44,483 nt of DNA from Albidovulum sp. (lineage in GTDB: Bacteria; Pseudomonadota; Alphaproteobacteria; Rhodobacterales; Rhodobacteraceae): contig NZ_WBUS01000012.1 in NCBI RefSeq assembly GCF_008933605.1, positions 1-44,483 of the forward strand. Reading direction: 5' to 3'. Both the position numbers and the translations under genes were made by a program. The notes under the pieces were generated by a model. It did no database searches. It saw nothing but the letters and a program-made list of their open reading frames with translations, and had not been told where the DNA came from. Positions 15,803-23,613 of this stretch are shown here, one piece after another. Each line of letters opens with the position of its first letter. Position 1 is the stretch's first letter.

Positions 15803-17110
15803 TCAGACGTCGAGCGTATTCTCGTGTTCCCACCGCGAGAAATGCGACACGAAGCTGTTCCATTCCTTGTGCTTCAGCTTCATGTAGGCCTGCGAGAACT
15901 CCTCGCCCATCATCGCCTTCAGTGTCTTGTCGCGGTCGTATTCCCGCAAGGCGTCGAGCAGGTTCAGCGGCAGCTTGGGCGCGCCCTTCACCTTGTGGCC
16001 GTCCTGATACATGTCGATGTCATAGCGCCGGCCCGGATCGGCCTTGGTGCGCACGCCGTCGATGCCGGCGGCCAAGATGACGGCCTGCATCAGGTAGGGG
16101 TTGGCCGCGCCGTCCGGCAGGCGCAACTCGAACCGGCCGGGGCCGGGGACGCGCACCATGTGGGTGCGGTTGTTGCCGGTCCAGGTGACGGTGTTCGGCG
16201 CCCAGGTCGCTCCGGACGAGGTGCGCGGCGCATTGATACGCTTGTAGCTGTTCACAGTCGGGTTGGTGATCGCCGCCAGCGCGCTGGCATGCTTCATGAT
16301 GCCACCAAGGAAATGCCGGCCCTGATCCGACAGGCCCAGTTCCTTCTTCGGATCGGCAAAGGCGTTGGTCTTGCCGTCGAGGCTCCAGACCGAGATATGG
16401 GCATGGCAACCCGAACCGGTCAGGCCCTTGAAGGGTTTTGGCATGAAGCTGGCGCGGAAGCCGTGCTTCTCGGCCACGGACTTCATCATGAACTTGAAAA
16501 ACGACAGCTTGTCGGCAGTCTTCAGGACGTCGTCGTATTTCCAGTTCATCTCGAACTGGCCTGTCGCATCCTCGTGGTCGCTCTGGTAGGGTTCCCAGCC
16601 CATTTCCAGCATGTAGTCGCTGACCTCGCTGATCACGTCGTAGCGGCGCATGATCGCCTGCTGGTCGTAGCACGGTTTCTCGGCGGTGTCGTAGGCGTCG
16701 GAAACAGCCAAACCTTCCGCGTTCAGAATGAAGAACTCGGGCTCCACCCCCGTCTTCACCCTCAGGCCGTCCTTCGCGGCCTCGGCAATCAGCTTCTCCA
16801 GCACGTTGCGCGGGGCCTGATCGACGAGCTTGTCCTCCATCGTGGCGCGCGCGGCAACCCAGGCGACTTCCTTCTTCCACGGCAGCTGGATCACCGAGTC
16901 GGCGTCCGGCACCGCCATGAGATCCGGGTGCGCCGGGGTGAGGTCGAGCCAGGTAGCGAAACCGGCAAAACCCGCGCCCTCCACCGCCATGTCGTTGATC
17001 GCCTGCGTGGGCACGAGCTTTGCCCGCTGCGCACCGAACAGATCGGTGTAGGAGATCATGAAGTACTTGACGCCCTTTTCCTTTGCCCACTTGGCAAGGT
17101 CCTTCGCCAT
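15803..17110 (-). CDS. gmaS: Gamma-glutamylmethylamide synthetase (glutamine synthetase type III-like)
   Basis: GmaS ligates monomethylamine to glutamate with ATP, forming gamma-glutamylmethylamide, the first step of the N-methylglutamate pathway. The 435-residue protein has glutamine-synthetase catalytic features: EPEFFILN (metal ligand Glu), the DATGQFEMNW region, GSGCHAHISVW (ammonia/metal site) and the glutamate/ATP loop NSYKRINAP, then PGPGRFELRLPDGAANPYL. It is close to type III glutamine synthetases. The call of GmaS rests on the family pattern and on being directly downstream of mgsABC and near mgdABCD. GGGAG precedes the ATG at 17110. It is the fourth gene of the mgsABC-gmaS operon, 36 bases after mgsC. 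An ordinary ammonia-using GlnT is the alternative, less likely in this context. Confidence 0.9.
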   Translation of the reverse strand: MAKDLAKWAKEKGVKYFMISYTDLFGAQRAKLVPTQAINDMAVEGAGFAGFATWLDLTPAHPDLMAVPDADSVIQLPWKKEVAWVAARATMEDKLVDQAPRNVLEKLIAEAAKDGLRVKTGVEPEFFILNAEGLAVSDAYDTAEKPCYDQQAIMRRYDVISEVSDYMLEMGWEPYQSDHEDATGQFEMNWKYDDVLKTADKLSFFKFMMKSVAEKHGFRASFMPKPFKGLTGSGCHAHISVWSLDGKTNAFADPKKELGLSDQGRHFLGGIMKHASALAAITNPTVNSYKRINAPRTSSGATWAPNTVTWTGNNRTHMVRVPGPGRFELRLPDGAANPYLMQAVILAAGIDGVRTKADPGRRYDIDMYQDGHKVKGAPKLPLNLLDALREYDRDKTLKAMMGEEFSQAYMKLKHKEWNSFVSHFSRWEHENTLDV

Positions 17111-17146
17111 TCTTGTTAACTCCCTGTCGTGTCTCTTTTTTTGTTC

Positions 17147-18472
17147 TCAGAACCCGGTACGCCCGGGGATCCAGTTGGTCCCCGCGATCGGCACGCCGGC
17201 CATGGCGGCGGCCTCGATCGTCAGCGAACAAAGGTCTTCGGGCTCCAGATTGTGCAGGTGGTTCTTGCCACAGGCGCGCGCGATGGTCTGCGCTTCCAGC
17301 GTCATCACCTTGAGGTAGTTCGCCAGCCGCCGCCCGCCGAGGATCGGATCGAAGCGCTTGTAGAGTTCGGGGTCCTGCGTCGTGATTCCGGCGGGGTCCT
17401 TGCCCTCGTGCCAGTCATCGTAGGCGTCGGCGGTGGCGCCGAGCTTCTGGTACTCCTCTTCCCATTTCGGGTCGTTGTCCCCAAGCGCGACGAGCGCCGC
17501 GGTACCGATCGACGCGGCGTCCGCGCCGAGGGCCAGCGCCTTGGCCACGTCCGCGCCCGAACGGATGCCGCCCGAGACGATCAACTGGACCTTGCGGTGC
17601 ATGCCGAGATCCTGCAGCGCCTTCACCGCGAGCGGGATGCAGGCAAGGATGGGCATGCCGACATGCTCGATGAACACGTCCTGCGTCGCCGCGGTGCCGC
17701 CCTGCATCCCGTCGAGCACGACCACGTCCGCGCCCGCCTTCACCGCAAGGGCGGTGTCGTAATAGGGTCGCGCACCGCCGATCTTCACATAGATCGGCTT
17801 TTCCCAGTCGGTGATCTCGCGGATCTCGTGGATCTTGATCTCGAGGTCGTCCGGTCCGGTCCAGTCGGGGTGGCGGCAGGCCGAACGCTGGTCGATCCCC
17901 TTCGGCAGGTTGCGCATCTGCGCCACGCGGTCGGAAATCTTCTGGCCGAGAAGCATGCCGCCTCCGCCGGGCTTGGCGCCCTGGCCGACCACGACCTCGA
18001 TCGCGTCGGCGCGGCGCAGGTCGTCGGGGTTCATGCCGTAGCGGCTTGGCAGGTACTGGTAGACGAGCTTCTTGGAATGTCCGCGCTCCTCCTCGGTCAT
18101 GCCGCCGTCGCCGGTGGTGGTCGAGGTACCCGCAATCGTCGCGCCACGCCCCAGCGCTTCCTTCGCGGGGCCGGAAAGCGATCCGAAGCTCATCCCGGCG
18201 ATGGTGATCGGAATATCGAGGTGGATGGGCTTCTTGGCATGGCGGGTGCCGAGCCAGACGTCCGTCGCGCATTTCTCGCGGTAGCCTTCCAGCGGATAGC
18301 GGCTGATTGAGGCGCCGAGAAACAGCAGGTCATCGAAGTGCGGCAGGTGGCGCTTGGTGCCGCCACCCCTGATGTCATAGATGCCGGACGCCGCTGCACG
18401 GCGAATCTCGGCGTTCACGGCCGGGGTGAAGGTGGCAGAGAATCGCGGCGGGGTATGGGGAAAATCGCTCAT
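17147..18472 (-). CDS. mgsC: N-methylglutamate synthase subunit C (FMN/Fe-S glutamate-synthase-like)
   Basis: A 441-residue protein equal to the FMN-binding central domain of glutamate synthase large subunit (GlxD/GltB2 type). Conserved segments: PITIAGMSFGSLSGPAKEAL, VGQGAKPGGGGMLLGQKIS, VVLDGMQGGTAATQDVFIEH and LIVSGGIRSGADVAKALALG, plus a C-terminal cysteine-bearing region (ARACGKNHLHNLEPEDLCSL). In the N-methylglutamate pathway it carries the reductive transfer step by which the methylamino group from gamma-glutamylmethylamide yields N-methylglutamate, releasing glutamate or ammonia. It is third in the operon, nine bases after mgsB. MgsC rather than stand-alone GlxD is chosen because of gmaS and mgdABCD nearby. 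Confidence 0.9.
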   Translation of the reverse strand: MSDFPHTPPRFSATFTPAVNAEIRRAAASGIYDIRGGGTKRHLPHFDDLLFLGASISRYPLEGYREKCATDVWLGTRHAKKPIHLDIPITIAGMSFGSLSGPAKEALGRGATIAGTSTTTGDGGMTEEERGHSKKLVYQYLPSRYGMNPDDLRRADAIEVVVGQGAKPGGGGMLLGQKISDRVAQMRNLPKGIDQRSACRHPDWTGPDDLEIKIHEIREITDWEKPIYVKIGGARPYYDTALAVKAGADVVVLDGMQGGTAATQDVFIEHVGMPILACIPLAVKALQDLGMHRKVQLIVSGGIRSGADVAKALALGADAASIGTAALVALGDNDPKWEEEYQKLGATADAYDDWHEGKDPAGITTQDPELYKRFDPILGGRRLANYLKVMTLEAQTIARACGKNHLHNLEPEDLCSLTIEAAAMAGVPIAGTNWIPGRTGF

Positions 18473-18481
18473 TATTTCGCC

Positions 18482-19171
18482 TCAGTAGGCCGACGCATTG
18501 TCGATGTTGAAGTTGTAGAGTTTGCGGGCCGAGCCATAGCGGCGAAACTCCTCCGGCTTCGCCTTCCCCTCCGCCTCGCCGCGCCTCAGCAGGTCCTCGA
18601 GGATGGCGTAGTGCTCTGGCCGCATCTCCTTCTCGATGCAGTCGGCCCCCAGTGACTTGACGCTGCCACGGACGAAAAGTCGCGCTTCGTATAGAGAATC
18701 GCCGAGCGCCTCGCCTGCGTTGCCCAGCACCACGAGATTGCCGGACTGCGCCATGAACGCCGACATGTGACCGATGTTGCCATGCACCACGATGTCGATG
18801 CCCTTCATCGAGATGCCGCAGCGGGAGGAGGCATTGCCCTTGATGACCAGAAGCCCGCCGCAGCCGGTGGCGCCGGCATACTGGCTGGCATCGCCGTCGA
18901 TGATGACAGTGCCCGACATCATGTTCTCGGCCACGCCCGGACCAGCCGACCCCTTGATCCGGATCGTCGCCTGCTTGTTCATGCCCGCGCAGTAGTAACC
19001 GGTGGACCCGCGCACGGTGATGTCCACTGGCGCGTCCACCCCGGCGGCGATTGCATGTGCGCCCTTGGGGTTCACGACCTCCCAGGCGGTCATGTTGGTC
19101 TGGCCTTTCAGCGCGTGCAATGCGCTGTTGAGCGCCCTGAGGCCCTCCTTGCCCAGGTCGAAACTCTGCAT
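18482..19171 (-). CDS. mgsB: N-methylglutamate synthase subunit B (GXGXG beta-helix domain)
   Basis: A 229-residue stand-alone GXGXG domain, the right-handed beta-helix found at the C-terminus of glutamate synthase. The repeats are visible: ITVRGSTGYYCAGMNKQATI, GTVIIDGDASQYAGATGCGG, LLVIKGNASSRCGISMKGID, IVVHGNIGHMSAFMAQSGNL and VVLGNAGEALGDSLYEAR. It is structural and organises the synthase complex with MgsA and MgsC. It starts four bases after the mgsA stop and ends nine bases before mgsC. The confidence of the family is high; the role follows from the split three-subunit organisation. Confidence 0.9.
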   Translation of the reverse strand: MQSFDLGKEGLRALNSALHALKGQTNMTAWEVVNPKGAHAIAAGVDAPVDITVRGSTGYYCAGMNKQATIRIKGSAGPGVAENMMSGTVIIDGDASQYAGATGCGGLLVIKGNASSRCGISMKGIDIVVHGNIGHMSAFMAQSGNLVVLGNAGEALGDSLYEARLFVRGSVKSLGADCIEKEMRPEHYAILEDLLRRGEAEGKAKPEEFRRYGSARKLYNFNIDNASAY

Positions 19172-19175
19172 TCTC

Positions 19176-20072
19176 TCAACGCTCCCAGAAGTAGACGGTG
19201 GCAGGCTCGGGCTCCCATACGCGGGCCGTCTCGATACCGGGCAAGTTCACAAGCGCCCGGTATTCGGTGCCGAAGGCGACGAAGTCGTCGGTCTCCGCCA
19301 TGACGGCAGGCTTGCAGGCGATCGGGTCGCGCACCACCCCGAACCCGTTCTTGGTGCCGACAACGAAGGTGAAGAACCCGTCGAGGTCGGTCAGCGTCGC
19401 CTCCAGCGCCTGGCCGAGCGGCTCGCCCTCCTGCAGCTTGTGGCTGATGAAGGCGGCGGCGACCTCGGTGTCGTTCTCGGTTTCGAACGTCATGCCGAGG
19501 CGCTTCAGTTCGCGCCGCACGCCGTTGTGGTTGGAAAGCGAGCCGTTGTGGACAAGGCACTGGTCCGACCCGGTGGAGAATGGATGCGCACCCATCGTCG
19601 TCACCGCGGATTCCGTCGCCATGCGAGTGTGCCCGATTCCGTGCGTTCCCTGCATCTTCGAAACCTCGAAGCGGGCGGCCACGTCCTTCGGCAAGCCGAC
19701 TTCCTTGAATATCTCGATGGAGTCGCCGGCGCTCATCACCTTCACGGCGGGCCGGAGATGCGCCAGCGCCGACCGCGCGGCATCCATCTGGCCGAGCGGC
19801 ACCTCAAGGACCGCGTGGCTGCTTTTCACCAGAATCGTCACCGGCTGACCGATCGCGTCGTGCAGGTCGCCGTCAAGGTCCTTGAAGTCCTTCTCGGGCT
19901 CGGCCGACTGGACGGTAATCTTGCCCAACCCGTCCTTGGCGCCGGAGTAGATCGCGATACCCGCGGAATCCGGCCCCCGGTCGGTCATGGTGATCAGCAT
20001 GTCCGTCAGCATGGCGCCCAGCTTCGGTTCCAGCTTGGGGTCTTTCAGGAACAGCCCAACGATGCCGCACAT
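19176..20072 (-). CDS. mgsA: N-methylglutamate synthase subunit A (class II glutamine amidotransferase-like)
   Basis: A 298-residue class II (Ntn) glutamine amidotransferase domain corresponding to the N-terminus of glutamate synthase. The start at 20072 gives MCGIVGLFLKDPKLEP, placing the catalytic Cys at position 2 after Met removal; GGAGA lies upstream at good spacing. Other family segments are TDMLITMTDRGPDSAGIAIY, GTHGIGHTRMATESAVT, HPFSTGSDQCLVHNGSLSNH and GVRRELKRLGMTFETENDTE. In this pathway the domain is thought to act on gamma-glutamylmethylamide instead of glutamine. It is the first gene of mgsABC-gmaS and faces a divergent operon across a 234-base promoter region. Confidence 0.9.
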   Translation of the reverse strand: MCGIVGLFLKDPKLEPKLGAMLTDMLITMTDRGPDSAGIAIYSGAKDGLGKITVQSAEPEKDFKDLDGDLHDAIGQPVTILVKSSHAVLEVPLGQMDAARSALAHLRPAVKVMSAGDSIEIFKEVGLPKDVAARFEVSKMQGTHGIGHTRMATESAVTTMGAHPFSTGSDQCLVHNGSLSNHNGVRRELKRLGMTFETENDTEVAAAFISHKLQEGEPLGQALEATLTDLDGFFTFVVGTKNGFGVVRDPIACKPAVMAETDDFVAFGTEYRALVNLPGIETARVWEPEPATVYFWER

Positions 20073-20306
20073 GGATTCGTCTCCTTCGACTTGATGATGC
20101 GACGCTAGCACCGAAGCTTGAGCGTATCAACTACGGAGAAACTTTTTTCACTTCTCGGGAAAATTCATGGTCTGAGGCCGGGCATCCGCAGATTCCCTTG
20201 ACAGAACGTCGCAGCTAGTTTTCCCTGTGGAAAAATTTTTGCCATGCAGGGAAATGACGGCGGGGCCACGTCACGCTGGCAAAGACAAGGCCCAAGGGAG
20301 GAAACC
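20073..20306. promoter_or_regulatory. Divergent promoter region between mgsA and the small-membrane-protein/permease operon
   Basis: This AT-richer 234-base region contains TTGACA at 20198-20203 as a possible -35 box for the rightward operon, and a TTTCC-type palindrome at 20219-20234 placed just after it. An imperfect second copy (TTTTCCC half-site with a degenerate partner) lies at about 20146-20166, nearer to mgsA. The layout suggests one repressor or activator controlling both operons. Confidence 0.55.
20219..20234. promoter_or_regulatory. TTTCC-type palindrome in the mgsA/permease divergent promoter
   Basis: TTTTCCCTGTGGAAAA is a near-perfect inverted repeat (TTTTCC-CTGT-GGAAAA), 73 bases before the GTG start at 20307 and 147 bases before the mgsA start. 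It shares the core with sites at 15706, 24269 and 24296. It is probably bound by the XRE-cupin regulator encoded at 23604-24263. Confidence 0.55.
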
Positions 20307-20594
20307 GTGCCTGACCTTAATCAGCGGATTGAGGCGATGCACAAACGTGATGTCCTCGTGGCATGGGCGTTCGTGATCGGCCTCTGGTTTGCGGTGATCT
20401 TCGTGGCCCTGGCCACGTGGAGCCTCGCGCCGACGGGGAGCGCGCGCACGCTCCTGCTGATCGGCGGGGCCATCGTGCTCGTGTTCAACACCGCGGCAAT
20501 CGTCGCGATGCTGCGCCACTACCGCGAGGACCGCGACTTCATGTACGGCCTCGACATCAAGTTCCTGGACGAAGCCCGTGGGAGGAAAGGCTGA
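20307..20594 (+). CDS. Small membrane protein A of the permease operon (two TM helices, unknown)
   Basis: A 95-residue protein. The start is the GTG at 20307, preceded by GGGAGG at five bases; no ATG fits as well. It opens with a short charged helix (PDLNQRIEAMHKRD), then two hydrophobic segments at about 17-39 (VLVAWAFVIGLWFAVIFVAL) and 50-70 (LLLIGGAIVLVFNTAAIVAM), then a charged tail with HYREDRDFMYGLDIKFLDEA. I do not recognise a named family. It is the first of three consecutive tiny membrane proteins directly before an APC permease in a methylamine cluster, so it is probably an accessory subunit or assembly factor of that transporter. This is inference from context. Confidence 0.8.
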   Translation: MPDLNQRIEAMHKRDVLVAWAFVIGLWFAVIFVALATWSLAPTGSARTLLLIGGAIVLVFNTAAIVAMLRHYREDRDFMYGLDIKFLDEARGRKG

Positions 20595-20596
20595 CC

Positions 20597-20977
20597 ATGG
20601 CACATTACACCCCCCCAAAGCAGGGCAAGACCAGCCAGCTTTTCGACGTGCTCGTCCTTGTCGTCCTGACTTTCGGCGCGCTGTTCGTGCCGCTCTGGAT
20701 GGGCATGGCCGGCGCGGCGAAATCGGTGGCCACGCCGGACCCGAACCCGACCTGGGAGACGCTCGGCCAGACGCCCGCCCAAGCCGCGAAATACGAAGCG
20801 CTCGGCTACGACCCGGCCTCGGCCCACGACCTCATCCTGGCGCGGTTCGACTACAGCTTCTCGATCGGCGCGCTGCTGACGATGATCGTGGTCATCGTCC
20901 TCTACTACGTCCTCATCCTGCGGTTCTCGGAAGTCGAGTACCGCGAGGTGATCTCCGAAAAGTTCGGCAGGGAATAG
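20597..20977 (+). CDS. Small membrane protein B of the permease operon (two TM helices, unknown)
   Basis: A 126-residue protein beginning two bases after the stop of the previous gene; GGAGG lies about 10 bases before the ATG at 20597. A first membrane helix (about 16-38, FDVLVLVVLTFGALFVPLWM) is followed by a ~45-residue loop rich in Pro, Ala and Glu (TWETLGQTPAQAAKYEALGY), likely periplasmic. A second helix (about 89-110, SIGALLTMIVVIVLYYVLIL) and a cytoplasmic charged tail (FSEVEYREVISEKFGRE) complete it. No family is recognised. The topology of two helices around a structured external loop would suit an accessory subunit of the permease encoded two genes downstream. Confidence 0.82.
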   Translation: MAHYTPPKQGKTSQLFDVLVLVVLTFGALFVPLWMGMAGAAKSVATPDPNPTWETLGQTPAQAAKYEALGYDPASAHDLILARFDYSFSIGALLTMIVVIVLYYVLILRFSEVEYREVISEKFGRE

Positions 20978-20986
20978 GGGGCCGCC

Positions 20987-21154
20987 ATGGATCTCTGGAA
21001 CTATCTCGAATACGCGGCCTGGGGCATCTCCGCCCTTCTTGGCCTTCACATGCTGGTCGACTGGCTGAAGACCGACAGCAGCTATTCCGAAGACGTCCTC
21101 ACCTCCTCGCGCGAAGGCGAGCTCGAGGCGATGGCCGAAGAGCACAGGAGGTAA
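20987..21154 (+). CDS. Small membrane protein C of the permease operon (single TM, 55 residues, unknown)
   Basis: A 55-residue protein below the usual gene-calling cut-off. ATG at 20987; stop TAA at 21152-21154. One membrane helix (about 9-27, YAAWGISALLGLHMLVDWL) is preceded by MDLWNYLE and followed by an acidic, hydrophilic tail (SYSEDVLTSSREGELEAMAE). Its last codons, AGGAGG, double as the ribosome-binding site of the permease gene ten bases later, so translation is coupled. The reading frame is supported by its position in a tight operon, codon use and sensible topology. No homologous family is recognised; a small transporter subunit is the working idea. Confidence 0.78.
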   Translation: MDLWNYLEYAAWGISALLGLHMLVDWLKTDSSYSEDVLTSSREGELEAMAEEHRR

Positions 21155-21163
21155 GGGCGGATC

Positions 21164-22600
21164 ATGGCTGATATCGACATCACCTCGCAGACGATCGACG
21201 GCATGGGCCCTCATGGGACAAAAGTCGGACTTCTGCGCGTCCTCGGCCCCGCACATGTCTGGGCGCTTGGCGTCGGGATCGTGCTCGTGGGCGAGTATAT
21301 GGGCTGGAATTTCGCCGTCGGCAAGGGCGGCGCCTATGCCGCGCTGATCGCCTGCTGGTTCGCGGGAATCCTCTATTCCTGCGTCGCCATGATCGACAGC
21401 GAGGTCACCTCGACCGTTGCGTCGGCAGGGGGGCAGTATACCCAGGCCAAGCACATCATCGGCCCCCTGATGGCCTTCAACGTGGGCCTCTATCTCGTCT
21501 TCGCCTACACGATGCTGGAGGCCGCGAACGCCATCACTGCGGGCTACCTCTTCTTTGTCGTGGCGCAGATGACGGGCCATGCCGGCGATCTCGACCAGCG
21601 GCCGTTTATCATCCTCGTCATCATGTTCCTCGCCTGGCTGAACTATCGGGGCGTGCTCGCGACGCTGACCTTCAACCTCGTGATCACCGCGATTGCCTTC
21701 TGCGCGATCCTGATCCTGTTCCTGTCCACCTCGGGGATCCTCGGCGGCGGGATCATGGAACATACCGCGCTCTTCGAGGGGCATGAACTGCCCTATGGCT
21801 GGATCGGCGTGCTGGCGGCGATGCATTTCGGCCTCTGGTACTACCTCGGGATCGAAGGCACCACGCAGGCGGCGGAAGAGGTTCGTTCACCCGCCCGGGC
21901 GCTGCCTTTCGGCACGCTCGCCGGGATCATGACGCTTCTGATCGCCGCCACGCTCACCTGGTATGTCTGTTCGGGCGTCCTGCCGTGGGAGTATCTCGGC
22001 GATGGCGTCAACGGCTCGGTTGCGCCGCTGTTCGACACCGCGCGGCTCTCCGGATCGAACGGCTTGGTCTGGCTTCTCGGCTTCGGCACGCTCTTCGCGA
22101 CGCTGGCCAGCGCCAACGGCTGCATCAATGATGCGAGCCGCGCCTGGTTCGCCATGGGCCGCGACAAGTACCTGCCGGGCTGGTTCGGTGCGGTGCATCC
22201 GCAATACCGCACCCCCTACCGGGCAATCGTGTTCCTGGTTCCCATCGCGCTGATCTTTGCCCTTGGCGCACCGCTCGACCAGGTCATCACCTTCTCGATC
22301 CTGTCCGGGCTGCTGGGTTATACCTTCATGCCGCTGAACATCATCCTGTTCCGCCGCAAGTGGCCACTGGAGACGATCAAGCGTGGCTATGAGCACCCGT
22401 TCCACCCGATCCCCGCGATTACGCTTCTCACGCTCTGCGGCGTGACCTTCTTCGCGGTGTTCCTCGGCTACGGAACCCAGCTCGTGGCGATGATCGGCTT
22501 CTACATCGTGGTCTCGCTCTGGTTCCACTTCTGGCGGTACCGCTTTGTGAACCGCGGGGCGCAGTTCACCATGCCCTGGCCGAAGCCGCAGGGCTACTGA
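21164..22600 (+). CDS. APC-superfamily amine/amino-acid permease (ethanolamine-permease-like), candidate methylamine importer
   Basis: A 478-residue permease with about 12 membrane helices. The N-terminal helix region AHVWALGVGIVLVGEYMGWN followed by GKGGAYAALIACWFAG, and STVASAGGQYTQAKHIIGPL, are typical of ethanolamine/EutP-like APC carriers. FGLWYYLGIEGTTQAAEEVR is the conserved TM6-like region and ASRAWFAMGRDKYLPGWFG the later loop signature. The strong site AGGAGG precedes the start. It is expressed divergently from mgsABC-gmaS and flanked by mgdABCD, so a small methylated amine or an N-methylated amino compound is the likely substrate; ethanolamine is the main alternative. The preceding three small membrane proteins set it apart from ordinary single-subunit APC carriers. 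A strong hairpin follows at 22609-22643. Confidence 0.88.
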   Translation: MADIDITSQTIDGMGPHGTKVGLLRVLGPAHVWALGVGIVLVGEYMGWNFAVGKGGAYAALIACWFAGILYSCVAMIDSEVTSTVASAGGQYTQAKHIIGPLMAFNVGLYLVFAYTMLEAANAITAGYLFFVVAQMTGHAGDLDQRPFIILVIMFLAWLNYRGVLATLTFNLVITAIAFCAILILFLSTSGILGGGIMEHTALFEGHELPYGWIGVLAAMHFGLWYYLGIEGTTQAAEEVRSPARALPFGTLAGIMTLLIAATLTWYVCSGVLPWEYLGDGVNGSVAPLFDTARLSGSNGLVWLLGFGTLFATLASANGCINDASRAWFAMGRDKYLPGWFGAVHPQYRTPYRAIVFLVPIALIFALGAPLDQVITFSILSGLLGYTFMPLNIILFRRKWPLETIKRGYEHPFHPIPAITLLTLCGVTFFAVFLGYGTQLVAMIGFYIVVSLWFHFWRYRFVNRGAQFTMPWPKPQGY

Positions 22601-22608
22601 GGACCATC

Positions 22609-22643
22609 GGCCCGCCCCTCCCCTTGGTCGAGGGGGGCGGGCC
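22609..22643 (+). terminator. GC-rich hairpin after the permease gene
   Basis: GGCCCGCCCCTC and GAGGGGGGCGGGCC form a stem of about 12 bp with one wobble, starting nine bases after the permease stop. Only ATTT follows, so it is a weak T-tract. It is a terminator or a message-stabilising hairpin; the next gene begins nine bases later, so read-through may be partial. Confidence 0.6.
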
Positions 22644-22651
22644 ATTTCCGC

Positions 22652-23329
22652 ATGTCCCCCCTTGCCCCCTTCGCCGCCGCACTTGCCGTGCTGGGTCTTT
22701 GGCTCGGCTACCGGCTGGTCCGCGAGACCCGCAACCGAACCACTGCACGCACGACCTATTTCGACGCCGTGAAGCCCCTCTTCGATGGTGGCGAAACGCG
22801 CCTGCAACCCAGCGGATTTCCCCGTATGTCGGGACGCCGCGGCGGCTTGGCCTTCGACCTTCAGGCGCTGCCCGACACGCTGACCTTCCGCAAGCTCCCG
22901 GCGCTCTGGGTCATGGTGACCCTGCCCGAACCCCTGCCCATTGCCGCCACGCTCGACCTCATGGCCCGTCCCTCTGGCAATGAGCCCTTCACCCGCTTCC
23001 CAACCCTGCCGCAATCGCTGCCTGTTCCCCCCGGCTTACCGAAGGAGGTGGCGATCCGCAGCGATGACGCCCGGCGTTGCCCGCCGGACGGCCTGATCCT
23101 GCGCCATGCCGCGCTGTTCGACGATCCGGCAGTGAAGGAACTAGTGATCTCGCCCAAGGGGCTGCGCATCGTGATCCTCGCCGAAGAGGCGGATCGCGGC
23201 CGCTATCTGATCTTCCGCGAGGCCGAGATGGGCATGACCCCACTGATCGCCGAGCGTATTGCCCCGTTGCTGGACAGACTCGTCGCCCTGCGCGATGATC
23301 TCCTTGCCTGGGCGAAGGAGACGCGATGA
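22652..23329 (+). CDS. Hypothetical protein with N-terminal membrane anchor
   Basis: A 225-residue protein of unknown family. A single hydrophobic segment lies at the N-terminus (PFAAALAVLGLWLGYRLVRE, about residues 5-22), followed by a ~195-residue soluble part with alternating strands and helices (FDLQALPDTLTFRKLPALWV, GLRIVILAEEADRGRYLIFR). Residues 195-225 form a likely terminal helix (IAPLLDRLVALRDDLLAWAK). No catalytic motif or metal site is visible. Its stop overlaps the start of the next gene (ATGA), so the two are co-translated. No ribosome-binding site is obvious before the ATG at 22652. It lies behind the hairpin after the permease, so the link with methylamine transport is only positional. 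Confidence 0.72.
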   Translation: MSPLAPFAAALAVLGLWLGYRLVRETRNRTTARTTYFDAVKPLFDGGETRLQPSGFPRMSGRRGGLAFDLQALPDTLTFRKLPALWVMVTLPEPLPIAATLDLMARPSGNEPFTRFPTLPQSLPVPPGLPKEVAIRSDDARRCPPDGLILRHAALFDDPAVKELVISPKGLRIVILAEEADRGRYLIFREAEMGMTPLIAERIAPLLDRLVALRDDLLAWAKETR

Positions 23330-23613
23330 AGCCACCGCCCAACCCCTATGTCGTGCTGCTGATTGCCATCGTTCTGCCGGGCGTCGGCCAGGTCCTCAAC
23401 CGCCAGCCGGTGCGAGGCTTGGTATTCGTCTTCTTCGTCGTGCTCCTCGGCGGCTTCACGCTCAAGACCGCGGCCCCCGAGGTCTCGTTCGTCGGCAAGG
23501 TCTCGGGCGGCCTCTTCGTCTGGGCCATGGCGATCTTCGACGCCTACAGGACGGCGCGAATCCGGGCGGCCGTCTGGCAGCACGGAGCACGCAGTGCGCC
23601 CCCTCAGCCCTGA
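23326..23613 (+). CDS. Small membrane protein with PGVGQ-type motif, hypothetical
   Basis: A 95-residue protein with two membrane segments, about 7-24 (YVVLLIAIVLPGVGQVLNRQ) and 27-45 (VRGLVFVFFVVLLGGF), and a possible third at about 62-74. The pattern PGVGQVLNRQPVRGLVFVFF resembles the P-G-x-G-x-x-x-x-x-x-x-x-x-G start of TM2-like or related small membrane domains of unknown role. It begins at ATGA overlap with the upstream hypothetical gene and its end overlaps the convergent regulator gene by ten bases. A pair with the upstream protein is likely; no function can be assigned. Confidence 0.72.
   Translation: MKPPPNPYVVLLIAIVLPGVGQVLNRQPVRGLVFVFFVVLLGGFTLKTAAPEVSFVGKVSGGLFVWAMAIFDAYRTARIRAAVWQHGARSAPPQP

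Noticed and set aside
15803..20072. Interpreting the cluster as ordinary ammonia assimilation (GlnT with GlxBCD)
   Set aside because: The split glutamate-synthase-like genes and GS-like gene occur next to mgdABCD-type genes and a methylamine-like permease, the recognised N-methylglutamate pathway set.
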